DNA from: Argyresthia goedartella | Taxonomy: Eukaryota > Arthropoda > Insecta > Lepidoptera > Argyresthiidae | NCBI GenBank assembly: GCA_949825045.1 | Contig: OX463813.1 | Span: forward strand, 8,928,001-8,992,000 | DNA length: 64,000 nucleotides | Direction: 5' to 3' | In this document: positions 33,118-43,817 of the stretch, piece after piece | Numbering within the stretch: the first letter of the stretch is position 1 | How the letters are laid out: each line of letters begins with the position of its first letter | Program-made: the position numbers and the translations under genes | Notes under the pieces: generated by a model | What the model saw: the letters and a program-made list of their open reading frames with translations, nothing else | Databases searched by the model: none | Told to the model about the DNA's origin: nothing

Positions 33118-34020
33118 TACATAGATAAATTGGCTGGTAAATTAAGTTCTGCGGCTTACGCTGTTAGAAACATCAGACAAAGCACGGATGTGGCTACATC
33201 TAGGCTAGTATATTTTAGTTACTTTCATAGTGTGATGTCCTATGGTATCTTGTTGTGGGGGAAAACAGCGGATATTCAAACTATTTTTATTTTACAGAAA
33301 AGAGCTATTCGAGCAATTTATAATTTAAAACGAACAGACTCGTATATTTCGTATTTTTCGTATATATTTATTGCACATAAAACGACATAAGATATAATAA
33401 TACAGAAAGGACACTCCTTAAGAGAGCTTTTTAAAGAAATTGACATACTAACAGTAGCTAGTCAATTAATTTTCGAAAATATAATGTATGTGCGCAAGAA
33501 CCTTACAACATTTTCCAAACTTAGCGACAGCTGTAATGTTAACCTAAGAAATAATCACAGACTGTGTGCGCCCCGATTTAGACTCGCGAAGGTTAGCAAT
33601 TCTTTCAAGGGTCAGTGTATTCTCTACTATAATAAGATACCTCTGGAGATTTTGTAATGGCCATTTGAGCAATTTAAAAATCATGTTAAAGCGACTTTGT
33701 CAAAAAAGGGATATTACAATGTTCAAGATTACTTAAATGACAGGACTGTATGGGGTTAATCTAGCTCAACACAGGCCTTGCTGTTAATAATTTTATAATT
33801 ATTTATTCCTGCTTATTAATCATAATAATTTAATTTTTCATATTTGTAATAGTTAAGCACAACCTATTTTTAAAAGAGATCTAAAAATCAATCTGTGGGA
33901 GTTTCTACGCCCTGCTTCTCCCACAGTGGTCCAATGTAGAGAAGAGGCAAAATTGACGTTTGCTAAGTATATGTAAATATCTACAGTAATAAAGTACTTT
34001 GACTTTGACTTTGGTCTTGG
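33118..34020 (+). pseudogene. CR1/Jockey-type LINE 3' end
   Basis: Encodes KLSSAAYAVRNIRQSTDVAT, SYGILLWGKTADIQTIFILQ and KRAIRAIYNL. After a short frame-breaking insertion near 33335-33405 come FKEIDILTVASQLIFEN and KATLSKKGYYNVQDYLND. The 3' UTR ends in TTTGACTTTGACTTTGG. 5' truncated; stops and the insertion make it dead. Confidence 0.85.
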
Positions 34021-34034
34021 ATGTTTTTTTTTAC

Positions 34035-34190
34035 AGGCACATACATTGCTTCTGGCTCCACACTAGGATATAATAATAATAATAGGGTAAACATCCAAGT
34101 CCTGGTTTCTTTTTTTTCCCCCAGCCGGGGATCGAACCAGGGACCTCTCGCATGCCAGGCAGAGCCACAACCGATGCGCCACGGAGGACG
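34035..34190 (-). repeat. SINE-2, reversed copy
   Basis: Blocks CACATACATTGCTTCTGGCT, CCGGGGATCGAACCAGGGAC and AGAGCCACAACCGATGCGCC in reverse order. Confidence 0.75.
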
Positions 34191-34283
34191 TGTGTGATGT
34201 AGCTGTTTCTTGTTCCCTTGACACGGGGTATCCTAGGCCATATAAGAATTAATAGCTTGTACAAGAGCATGTATTTGTATGTA

Positions 34284-34415
34284 GACGACCTTTGTGGCCG
34301 TTCCGGGTATAAATCCCGACTGGAGAGAAAAAAAATCCCCGGGTGTTGGAAGTTTATGTTTCTGTTTCCCACGACACGGTATCCTAGTGTGGGGCCAGAA
34401 GCAATGTATCGTCCT
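34284..34415 (+). repeat. SINE-2, diverged copy
   Basis: GACCTTTGTGGCCGTTCCGG, ATAAATCCCGACTGGAG and GTATCCTAGTGTGGGGCCAG. Internally deleted between A and B box. Confidence 0.65.
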
Positions 34416-34479
34416 CAATGTTACAGTGGCATGTATCAGCGGGCTAACAAGAGAATAAAGTGTGCGGGTAATTCGATAG

Positions 34480-34852
<373 letters not shown>

Positions 34853-35088
34853 TAGAATGTCCCAGGGGTCGAAACTAGTCAGTAAAATCAGTAAAAGTCA
34901 GTTTTTTTTAGCATGGTCAGTAAAAGTCAGTTTTTTTAAAAAATTGACAGTTTTTCAGTTTTTTGAGATCAACACATATATTGCTCCATATATTTTTTGG
35001 GAACCCTATTAATTATTTTACTGACACAATTTTGCCTGTTCCTATTTACGCCTACCTTCTTCATTCTAGATTTTGCATAAGAAATATA

Positions 35089-36397
35089 CACAGTCAGGTC
35101 ATACGTTCTGTCACACAATAAAAACTTTTGAATTTAGAACGCTGGCCACAAAAAAGTTTATTGAATTCGAATTTCGAATTTTTCATGAAAATAAAAATGT
35201 GTACTTTTTAGAATTTTCCTCATTTTTAAATATGGAGTGGACATTTAAAGAAGACCGTGTCGCAGTTATTGCGTTGCATCGTTGCGGTTACGCGCCAATT
35301 CAGATTTTCGACTTACTGAAAAATTTGAATATAACCAAAAGATTCTTTTATCGTACCATAAAACGATACAATGAAGATTCTAGTGTAGATGACAGGTCAA
35401 GAAGTGGTCGCCCTCGCTCTGTTAGGACTCCAGCAGTGATAAAAGCTGTGAAGGCGCGAATTCAAAGAAATCCCATACGTAAGCAGAAACTGTTGGCCCT
35501 TCAGATGGGGTTAAGCAGGACCACGGTGAAAAGGGTGTTAAATGAAGACTTAGGGCTTAGGGCATATCAAAGAAAAACAGGACATCGTTTGGACGCTCGT
35601 TTAATGGACCTGAGACTGAAGAGATGCCGCGCTTTGTTGAAGCGGTACGCGGGAAAAAAGCATCGGGAAATTCTATTTTCGGTTGAAAAAATTTTCACCG
35701 TGGAAGAAAGCTACAACAAACAAAATGATAAGGTGTACGCACACAGCAGTGAAGAAGCGAGCAACCGTATTCCGCGTGTCCAACGAGGTCATTTTCCATC
35801 CTCGCTCATGGTTTGGTTGGGAGTCTCTTATTGGGGCTTAACTGAGGTACATTTTTGTGAGAAAGGCGTAAAAACGAATGCAGTTGTGTATCAAAATACA
35901 GTCCTCAAGAACCTTGTGGTACCTGTTTCTCAAACCATGTTTAATAACAGACACTGGGTATTCCAACAAGATTCTGCGCCAGCTCATAGAGCGAAAAGCA
36001 CACAAGACTGGCTGGCGGCGCGTGAAATCGACTTCATCCGGCACGAAGACTGGCCCTCCTCCAGTCCAGATTTGAGTCCGTTAGATTACAAGATATGGCT
36101 ACACTTGGAGGAAAAGGCCTGCTCAAAGCCTCATCCTGATTTGGAGTCACTCAAGGCATCCTTGATTAAGGCAGCCGCCGATATTGACATGGACCTCGTT
36201 CGTGCTGCGATAGACGACTGGCCGCGCAGAATAAAGGCCTGTATTCAAGATCGCGGGGGTCATTTTGAATAAACTTTATTACCATAAGAATCTATGTTTT
36301 ATTAAGTTCATTTTGCTATATAAATGTTTACATAAATAATAAACATGTCTAAATTATTTCATATTGCACATGTGACAGAACTTATGACCTGACTATG
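35089..36397 (+). mobile_element. maT-type mariner (DD37D) with intact inverted repeats
   Basis: A 1309-bp element flanked by TA (35087-35088, 36398-36399). Inverted ends CACAGTCAGGTCATACGTTC and, reversed, CATAGTCAGGTCATAAGTTC, continuing TGTCACA. Encodes one transposase. Confidence 0.85.
35232..36272 (+). CDS. maT mariner transposase, first catalytic Asp replaced by Val
   Basis: A 346-residue transposase from Met35232 (MEWTFKEDRVAVIALHRCG); the frame is open further upstream but this Met is where family similarity starts. N-terminal HTH about residues 10-65 (GYAPIQIFDLLKNLNITKRF), a DDRSRSGRPRS linker near 66-76, a second HTH near 95-120 (ALQMGLSRTTVKRVLNEDLG), then the catalytic core. FSVEKIFTVEE stands where the family has FSDEK, so the first metal ligand is Val. 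The second is in FQQDSAPAHRA and the third in SPDLSPLDYKIW, 37 residues apart, which marks the maT (DD37D) clade. The frame is otherwise unbroken, so this is probably a recently inactivated copy. Confidence 0.9.
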   Translation: MEWTFKEDRVAVIALHRCGYAPIQIFDLLKNLNITKRFFYRTIKRYNEDSSVDDRSRSGRPRSVRTPAVIKAVKARIQRNPIRKQKLLALQMGLSRTTVKRVLNEDLGLRAYQRKTGHRLDARLMDLRLKRCRALLKRYAGKKHREILFSVEKIFTVEESYNKQNDKVYAHSSEEASNRIPRVQRGHFPSSLMVWLGVSYWGLTEVHFCEKGVKTNAVVYQNTVLKNLVVPVSQTMFNNRHWVFQQDSAPAHRAKSTQDWLAAREIDFIRHEDWPSSSPDLSPLDYKIWLHLEEKACSKPHPDLESLKASLIKAAADIDMDLVRAAIDDWPRRIKACIQDRGGHFE

Positions 36398-36417
36398 TAT
36401 ATCTTATAGTATACCTA

Positions 36418-36660
36418 CTAGCAGACAAACCCGGCGTTGCTCGGGTTCCACCTTTCAAGTCCATTCATTTCATCAGTTTTTCACATTTTCGCCACCCACA
36501 ACGTCCAAACTTCCTTACTTTCACCAGGAGACCAAAGGGGAGATGATTGGAGTTGGTGGTCATAGAGAAAACCCTGTCTTCCCGTACTAACATTAGCATT
36601 TTAAATATACATTTAGATTGTGTCAACACAAAACAAATTTCTAGTCATTTCTAATTTTCT
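36418..36660 (-). mobile_element. Helitron-like 3' terminus, reversed
   Basis: On the minus strand it ends with the hairpin CCCGAGCAACGCCGGG followed by TTTGTCTGCTAG and then T, the Helitron pattern. The other end is not identified, so the right border is a guess. Confidence 0.45.
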
Positions 36661-36924
36661 TAGCCGGGCCCAGTGATGGTTTGAGGGCAACTAACAGCTG
36701 ATGCTCTATTATGATGTCTTGTGGCAACTTAATATTGTAGCATCATTATTTCGAGGAAAAAAGTCCAATCCTATATTTTTACTCGAAATAAATACATATT
36801 TTGTTATTGTGTGTTTAACTTTGCATATTTGTTACAGCTTCAGCTTTTTAACCTGCATTGTATGTGATTTAATTTGACTGCTATGAGATTTGTTTGTGGT
36901 TACTAAACAACTAACTAATATGGG

Positions 36925-37165
36925 GAAATGTAAATTTAATTAGGACTGGCTTAATAAAAAAGATAAAAATGGACACTTTATATCTGAATGGGAAAAAAGG
37001 GATGGTGAAAATGAGGTTTTTTGTTGTGTGTGCATGAAAAAGTTTTCTGTGGGTTGGGGATTTGAGGCTTTGGAGCAAAATGCATCATCAAAAAAACATA
37101 TCGAACAGTCAAAGGTGAAGCTGGCTGCATCTCAATTACATCTAGCAAGTGTTCGGCCCGTTGAA
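36925..37165 (+). pseudogene. hAT BED zinc-finger fragment
   Basis: Encodes DKNGHFISEWEKRDGENEVF, CCVCMKKFSVGWGFEALEQN and ASSKKH. The layout is that of the N-terminal BED-like finger of hAT transposases (C-x2-C ... H-x5-H), but the first His is Asn (EQNASSKKH) and a stop precedes DWLNKK. The rest of the transposase is missing. Confidence 0.65.
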
Positions 37166-37844
37166 GACCCGACGATTGGTTCACCCGGTAGAGCACCCGT
37201 TCTACTATTTATTTATTTTTATTTTTTTTTTATTTTATTAACATTGGAAAACCAACAGCTATCTTTAAATTAACAATAGGAATCTTATATAAAAACAAAA
37301 AAGCCAATTATAGGTTTTCGCCGACAAAAAGACACAATAAACAAATAAAACAGTTAAAGCACTCTTAAATAACAGAATTAGTTCGCATTATACATAGCCC
37401 TATACGTTGCTATATAGTGTTAAAGATGGGGCTACCAGAGCTGAGATTTTATGGGCTAAATCATAATATCTCTAATGTTTCTAACTTTTAATATTATTTG
37501 CATGATTGGATGTGTGTCATTTGCTTATTAACAAATATTAAAAACTGTTAACTATTTGTAAACTTTTTAATAATAAAAGGTGGTTATGGTTGGCTATGGG
37601 GATGGTGGAGGCCATTTATTTATTTTTTATTCCACATGAAACTTTTATTTTAAGTTAGTTCAGATGGTCAGTAAAAGTCAGTTTTTTTAGATTTCTGGTC
37701 AGTAAAAGTCAGTTTTTTTAGATTTCTGGTCAGTAAAATCAGTATTTTTGAACACTGAACCTGTTTCGACCCCTGATGTCCTTATAATGTATGTATAGAT
37801 AGAAAAGTGTAAAATTTCAAAAGTATGAATGAATGAATAACATA

Positions 37845-38040
37845 AACATTTACATACTGGCACATACGTTTCTTTTCTGTAGAAAATCTGTAGAAAAGAG
37901 CGCTTGCGTGTCATAAAACTATTACGAGCGATTCAAAAATAGAGCTCCTGTATTGTATGGATCAGTATCACGCTAAGGAGACAGGTACACATATGCCCCC
38001 TGGCCCTACACTGTGTCGTGGTAACCTGAGAATGTATCTA
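37845..38040 (-). repeat. SINE-2 scraps
   Basis: Pieces AACATTTACATACTGGCACA and CCCTGGCCCTACACTGTGTC from the SINE-2 tail, reversed and incomplete. Confidence 0.4.
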
Positions 38041-38139
38041 AGGCTTTTGACGTCATTCGATTTCAGTAGCGACTTTAGTGTAGCCTGAAGCCTGGCACCC
38101 ACTATGCCATATAATAAAATATAGGCTGGGGGTAAAGAA

Positions 38140-38262
38140 AAAATAAAACAGGTCTTGGATGTTTATATGTGTGTGACGTCGCTATTTCTGGTGCCCACGC
38201 CACAGGGTATCCTAGTGTGGGGCAAGAAGAAATGCATGTGCTTGTATGTAAATGTTTTATAT
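38140..38262 (+). repeat. SINE-2 3' half
   Basis: GGTCTTGGATGTTTATATGT, CACAGGGTATCCTAGTGTGG and a GTAAATGTTTTATATG tail. It ends 46 bases before the next kinase exon. Confidence 0.7.
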
Positions 38263-38308
38263 GTAAAAGGAAATGTGATGAATTAAGTTTTATCGGCAAT
38301 GGTTTCAG

Positions 38309-38381
38309 GTCGCAGCGGTGGAGAGGAAGGGTGGCTACAATCAGCTCTGCGACATCTGGGCGTGTGGTATTACAGCTATAG
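38309..38381 (+). CDS. hppy: MAP4K exon: APE to helix F segment
   Basis: A 73-bp exon between TTTCAG and GTAAAG, phase 0 in and phase 1 out. It encodes [20 protein letters not shown] and ITAI. CDIWACG is the conserved helix F Asp-x-Trp region. It differs from MAP4K3 at a single hinge residue (LWAVG there). Confidence 0.94.
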
Positions 38382-38478
38382 GTAAAGTCTAAGCAAAGCA
38401 TAAGCCTGTTCAGCCCTCTTAAGCCCACTACTATGAAGGCGGGTCGACACTATTATCTCAATAATTTTGACAACTCTA

Positions 38479-39300
38479 CAGGGTGTCCCACGGCTATGCC
38501 ACATGACGCGAAAGCACCTTAAATATTGAGAACATTTTACGGACAAAATACTTTATTTTGTTATTGAACTGCATTTAAAGTATATTTTTAATCGCCCTTA
38601 TTAACCGGGAATCGATCCCGCCTTATTAGGAAAAAATAACCCCGTATTTTTACGATGCAGTTCGTAAGGCTTAACCATAAAGGATGGATTTGTCTAAGAA
38701 ACATAGATAGTCTCTTAAATAAAAGAAAGGCCATAAAATTTGACATATTCTGGTAGTAGTAATACTTTGAACCAGCCAGTTTTTTTAAACACGGTCAAGT
38801 CATTGAAAAGGCTATCCATTTAACAGAAAAAACTTTATGGTTAAAATTTCATGGTCTTCCTTTTATTTAAGATGCTATGTTTATTAGTCAATATAATCCT
38901 CATGAGCCTTTCGATCGTTTCGTAAAATTACAGGGTTATTTCATTCCACATTTGGCAGGCTCGATTTACGGTCATCACAGGCGATTAAAAAATATTGGTG
39001 GTCCGTAAAGTCGCTTTGCGGACGATAATTTCACGTGATAACGACATAAGAAACGCTTAGGCCGATCGTGCCTCTCTATCGCCTGTTCCGCGCTCTCGTT
39101 TGCCCCACGACTCCGGCGGAACGAGACAATGAGTCATGCTTTTTCATGCATACAGCCGGCGTTCATCGATTTATAAGACGTTATCACGTCAAAAACATTG
39201 AATGCTGTTCAACTTGTTTTTTAAAACAAAATAATGTCTTCTTTCAATAAAATGCTCTATCTACTAAATTTACCATGTGGCATAGCCAAGGGACTCCCTG
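38479..39300. mobile_element. TA-flanked non-autonomous DNA transposon
   Basis: An 822-bp element between TA dinucleotides (38477-38478, 39301-39302). Ends CAGGGTGTCCCACGGCTATG and, reversed, CAGGGAGTCCCTTGGCTATG, continuing CCACATG. An inner inverted pair is near 38690-38740 and 38820-38890 (CATAGATAGTCTCTTAAATA / reversed). No transposase; probably a Tc1/mariner-type derivative. Confidence 0.75.
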
Positions 39301-39400
39301 TATATAAAGTATGGAGCTGTCAAAGTAAGTTAGAGAATAGGTTTGACCCGCATTCGAAGTAGCGGGCCTTATTCTTTACTCAAATTGACAATAATCTAAA

Positions 39401-39450
39401 GTGATTTAACTAATACTATGCTACTGTTAGCATAGTATTAGTTAAATCAC
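39401..39450. repeat. Perfect 23-bp stem hairpin
   Basis: GTGATTTAACTAATACTATG plus CTA at 39401-39423, a CTGT loop, and the exact inverse at 39428-39450. Confidence 0.95.
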
Positions 39451-40496
39451 TCGTCTTAAATCGACCTATAATATATGAAATATGTCAAAGTTAAATCAAA
39501 TCAGCACGCTTAACTGATTCAACGAATATTCAGCAAGTGAACCAAAATGTCAATATGAAAATACTGAGAGCAGCGCGCGCGCGGGCAGCCCACTACACTC
39601 TACACTACATCGAGTTCCGAGTCGCAACATGATCTGTACTAATAAAAATGAATAACTGTACGTTAGTCTTACTAAAGCTCTGTTTGAATAATTCCAATTC
39701 ACATTATTCTCCTTACTCCGGAGGAGGTTTAGGTAAAAATAAAATAAGGAAGTGGAGAAGTCTAAGCTTCCTATCGCTAGATGGCGTTGGTTGGTATTTT
39801 TAAAAACTCCTTTGCCAGTGATTCATTAGTTAATAGATTTAACTTCTTTGTTGGTAGCGGTCTTTATGTGCCACAGCTGTGCGATGCATATTTTACTATG
39901 CAAAGAATAGGTAGCGTTAGAAGCGGATCTTTTTCACTTACCTACAAGTAAATTACTAACGAGTTTCATTTAACGAGCAATTAGTTTATTACTAATTTTC
40001 TCGCCCACGCGACACTAGGGTATGCACCATATAACTTATTTTACAATAATGTTTTAGGTGCTGCTAAGTTGACCGCGTCAGCTTGTCTATTATATATTAT
40101 ATCGCCTTTTTTTATTGCCCTGTTTCGTAATTGTCATTTTACGTGTTCTCAATAAATTGTATTTTATTTTTTGTATGCTGTGAATCAGCAACTAAACAAA
40201 TTAAATGAAAATATCGCTTACGAGGCCGTTCCGAGTCCCCGTTAGCGCGACAATGACGTCATACATTACATCATTAACGCCTACATGTTTTGCTGTCATC
40301 GGCCATGCTTCTGACCGTGAGCACTGCGAGCGAGCAATCAAAAGTGACAGTGACGTTTGTCAGCTGTGCTTCTCTCATCGTTAAAGCTATGTTCTTAGGA
40401 GTCGATCATATTTAAAACAGCACCCAGCAACTCCTGGTGCTCCATATTGTTTATTGCAATGAATGTTTCCACTGAACTCACGCAAAAAAAACAACT
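39451..40496. other. Intronic sequence, no gene
   Basis: AT-rich, with a CGCGCGCG patch at 39573-39583. I see no repeat family or coding segment. Confidence 0.35.
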
Positions 40497-40690
40497 ACAA
40501 AAAAACGGTCAAGTGCGAGTCTAACTCACACACGAAGGGTTCCGTACCTTCGTACAATGTTAAGGATGGTGTGGAGTAAAAAGTTTAGATTTTACATAGC
40601 AAAATGTGGTTTACAAAGTTATTGGTGCGGCTACTTTTATACTCCATGTACTTAACCAGGTGCATTCATAAGTTTGTATGTGCTTTAAAA
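40497..40690 (+). repeat. Left part of the GTTCCGTAC-ended repeat
   Basis: GTCAAGTGCGAGTCTAACTC, GAAGGGTTCCGTACCTTCGT and ACTCCATGTACTTAACCAGG, collinear with 32740-32890. Confidence 0.65.
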
Positions 40691-40774
40691 GAAAGTGTCA
40701 CTCGCTAGGTCTACAGAGCACAGAGCCACTAGTTTTAGTGCTGTTATCTCCATTCCGAACTTGCTGTAATTTTT

Positions 40775-41342
40775 ATTTTCTTATTCAACGGCGCATCTAC
40801 CCTCAGTTGAGGTTAATTTCTTATACAACGGCGCGTCTACCCTCAGTTGAGGTTAATTTTTTTATTCAACGGCTCATCTACCCTCAATTGAGGGTAATTT
40901 CTTATTCAACGGCTCGTCTACCCTCAGTTGAGGTTAATTTCTTATTCAACGGCGCGTCTACCCTCAGTTGAGGTTAATTTCTTATTCAACGGCGCGTCTA
41001 CCCTCAGTTGAGGTTAATTTCTTATTCAACGGCGCGTCTACCCTCGGTTGAGGTTAATTTCTTATTCAACGGCTCATCTACCCTCAGTTGAGGTTAATTT
41101 CTTATTCAACGGCTCATCTACCCTCAGTTGAGGTTAATTTCTTATTCAACAGCTTGTCTACCCTCGGTTGAGGTTAATATCTTATTCAACGGCTCATCTA
41201 CCCTCAGTTGAGGTTAATTTATTATTCAACGGCTCATCTACCCTCTTTTGAGGTTAATTGCTTATTCAACGGTGCGTCTACCCTCATTTGAGGTTCATTT
41301 ATTATTCAACGGCGCGTCTACCCTCAGTTGAGGTTAATTTTG
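40775..41342. repeat. Minisatellite, 40-bp unit, about 14 copies
   Basis: Unit built from TTATTCAACGGCGCGTCTAC and CCTCAGTTGAGGTTAATTTC. Most copies differ by one to four bases. Each unit has the near-palindrome CCTCA-GT-TGAGG. Lies in the kinase intron before exon 42008. Confidence 0.95.
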
Positions 41343-42007
41343 CCAATGTCGCGTGTATTTGAAAGATCTCAATGTAGTGCGATATACTCTCTCGAGAACC
41401 TGGGATTTTAAGTTCAATTTAAGCTTAATAACTAAATAAAACATTTAGAACATTCTCGACATATTAGTGAAAGCTTACGGCCAAAATTGTTGGTTCACTT
41501 ATAACCTATTTAAGTAGGTTATATATGTATATATATATATAAAGAACCGTCTTAGTGAAGTCTACTACCAATTGAAAAAAAACACATTAAAATCCGTCCA
41601 CCCGTTTTAGCGCTAGAATGCCACAGACAGAAACAAATACAGACAGCCGCTTAACCCATTGAATACTAATTTTCCGTTATAAGTTTTAAATTTTATTACC
41701 ATGGCATAACTATCAAAATCGCGACCTATCCCAACTACCCTCGGTTTTTGAGAGGCTAAAAGTGATTACACCCCTCTTCTTCGTAAGGGGTTAGTGAAAA
41801 AAATCTGCTTTAAAAGCGCTAGAGCACCACGGACAGACAAACATACACAGACAGACGGGGGTGAAAAAGTCGTCGCATTAATCTTCTCTTGAATGATTAC
41901 ATGTATGTGACGTCGCTATATCTGTTCCCACGGCACAGAAAATCCATGAGCAATGAATGTGCCTTTATGAAAATGTTTATATATATTATGTACCCTCTCT
42001 CCACCAG
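41343..42007. other. Intronic sequence with repeat scraps
   Basis: A TATATATGTATATATATATA run near 41520, then ACAGACAGAC-type repeat scraps and a SINE-2 piece near 41893-41960. The last bases (CCCTCTCTCCACCAG) form the 3' splice site of the next exon. Confidence 0.4.
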
Positions 42008-42198
42008 AACTAGCCGAACTCCAGCCACCGATGTTCGAACTCCACCCCATGAGGGTTCTCTTCCTCATGTCCAAGTCCGGTTTCAAGCCACCCCAACTGA
42101 AGCAGCGGGAGAGATGGTCTCAGACCTTCCACGCGTTCTTGAAACAAGCCCTTACCCGGAACCCGAAGAAACGGCCGACGGCGACTAAACTCTTGCAG
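42008..42198 (+). CDS. hppy: MAP4K exon: kinase C-lobe end
   Basis: A 191-bp exon between TCCACCAG and GTATTT, phase 1 in and 0 out. It encodes (E)[39 protein letters not shown] and [20 protein letters not shown], ending [12 protein letters not shown] is the terminal Arg motif of the kinase domain. Matches MAP4K3 [20 protein letters not shown] closely. Confidence 0.96.
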
Positions 42199-42994
42199 GT
42201 ATTTATCCACATTATGATGCAAGCCTTGGAGGTTGACATTCAAGCCTTGGCGCTTGTGGTACAAGCCCAGGGATTTGTAAGCCTTCCAAACAATGAAGCA
42301 AGCGCTAACAAGAAACCCGTAAAAGGGTGTTCTGATTAACCGATCATATGATCAGATTTTTGTGGAATCTTATCTCAGTTATTACATCCATGGATATCGT
42401 GATCAGATTTCACAGAAATTTTATTCGGTTAATTGTTCCTTTTGATCAGTTTCTACTCAAAAGTTAATGTCACACTTTATTTTATCTGTATTAGTATACT
42501 AATAAAAGAAGAATTAGTTTACGTACTCGACCTATGGCCATATTAAATAGAACGAACCATCGTTATACCACATACACGCACTATAATATAATACTTATAG
42601 AGATAGACCACGTAGAACACAATATATCACCGGCGTAATCAGAGATGCTAAGAAAGCATCTTTAGTTCGAGGCCAATATCGTTTGGAGCAGCACTATCGC
42701 AATATTGCATATACCACGATATGGCGCTAGGAGATTTAATTTCAAGAGAACTACAACCGATTTTTCTTTCACACTTTTATTTACATTTCATAGATTATAA
42801 AGAATAAAAAGATTTAGTAGCGCCATCTAGAAGTATGTTGACTGAAGCCGGTGTTTTAATTACAATCGTAACTCCCAGCGCCATCTCTGGATTACGAGGG
42901 GTAACTAATTCGAATTCTATCTGTATGGGATGAGAAGCCTGTGGTAACCTACCTAACTCTGCCACATAACCACATTCTCCTGCGTCACCCACAG
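42199..42994. other. Intron, no repeat recognised
   Basis: The shortest intron here (796 bp). A tandem-like CAAGCCTTGGAG / CAAGCCTTGGCG near 42220-42250; otherwise plain. Confidence 0.5.
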
Positions 42995-43096
42995 CACGCG
43001 TTCTTCCAACAAGAGATGAGCAAGCGGCTCGCGATAGAGCTGCTCCAGAAGTACTCCAACCCGCCCAGTGCCAGCCAGGAACCGGATGAGGATGGG
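42995..43096 (+). CDS. hppy: MAP4K exon: end of kinase domain and linker start
   Basis: A 34-codon exon between ACCCACAG and GTGAGA, phase 0/0. It encodes HAFFQQEMSKRLAIELLQKY and SNPPSASQEPDEDG. It corresponds to HPFVTQHLTRSLAIELLDKV of MAP4K3 and an acidic linker behind it. Confidence 0.92.
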
Positions 43097-43817
43097 GTGA
43101 GAAAATATTCGTATTCTTTATAGTATACGAGATAATAAGTTCAAAAACTGAAACCTGACTACTAAAACGTCGCACTCTAAGCAGTGCCTTGCGGTCAATA
43201 CGCTTCTAACTGTTCGACTAATTGCAAGCAAAGCAGCGAGGAGGAGCTAGTAATATTTATTTTGGAATTCGCTAATTAAGACATTTAATTTGATACCCAA
43301 CACGAACCTGTTCAGAAACTTTTTGAAAAAATCCAGTACTTTATGCCCTCCAGAGACCGCCAAATTAAATTTAGCTTGACCTCACATTGTCTATAACCAG
43401 CGGATGATCAAGACGCTTCTAACGATACCTCATTTGTCAAATTTCGATAAGTAGTTTAGATGTTCTGGTGGAATTAATGAACATACATACATACCGTTCA
43501 AAATCATACCCCTCCTTTTGGCGTCGCTGGAGTCGGTTAAAAACAATGCAAACATATTATCTGCCATCCCATAAAGGCCACATGATTAAATCGATGATAA
43601 GAGGCCGATTTCTCACCGGGATTTGAGGCGTTGTACTGACAAAACCTCATCTTCTTTCAAAATCATTTCCTTATGCTCCCCTAAGGTTTATGAGGAACCT
43701 GTGTACAAACTCACGATTCCAGGTCCAGTTTCAGTCTGCGCGTTATCAGTCAATCAGTCAGCATTAACGTTTTATAACCTCTTCAAAACCATTAAAATGG
43801 TACACTTGTAAAACACG

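Larger units (their letters stand above)
34863..37775 (+). mobile_element. hAT-like DNA transposon carrying a nested mariner
   Basis: Ends CAGGGGTCGAAAC (34863) and GTTTCGACCCCTG (to 37775), flanked on both sides by ATGTCC (34857-34862 and 37776-37781). Subterminal GGTCAGTAAAAGTCAGTTTT repeats lie at both ends. Inside is a BED-type zinc-finger remnant (36925-37165). The end sequence and BED finger point to hAT, but a 6-bp duplication is shorter than the usual 8. A maT mariner (35089-36397) and a Helitron-like end (36418) are inserted in it. Confidence 0.7.

Noticed and set aside
40775..41342. A CRISPR array, because 14 short repeats are evenly spaced
   Set aside because: The 40-bp units are contiguous with no unique spacers, and the context is a eukaryotic intron.
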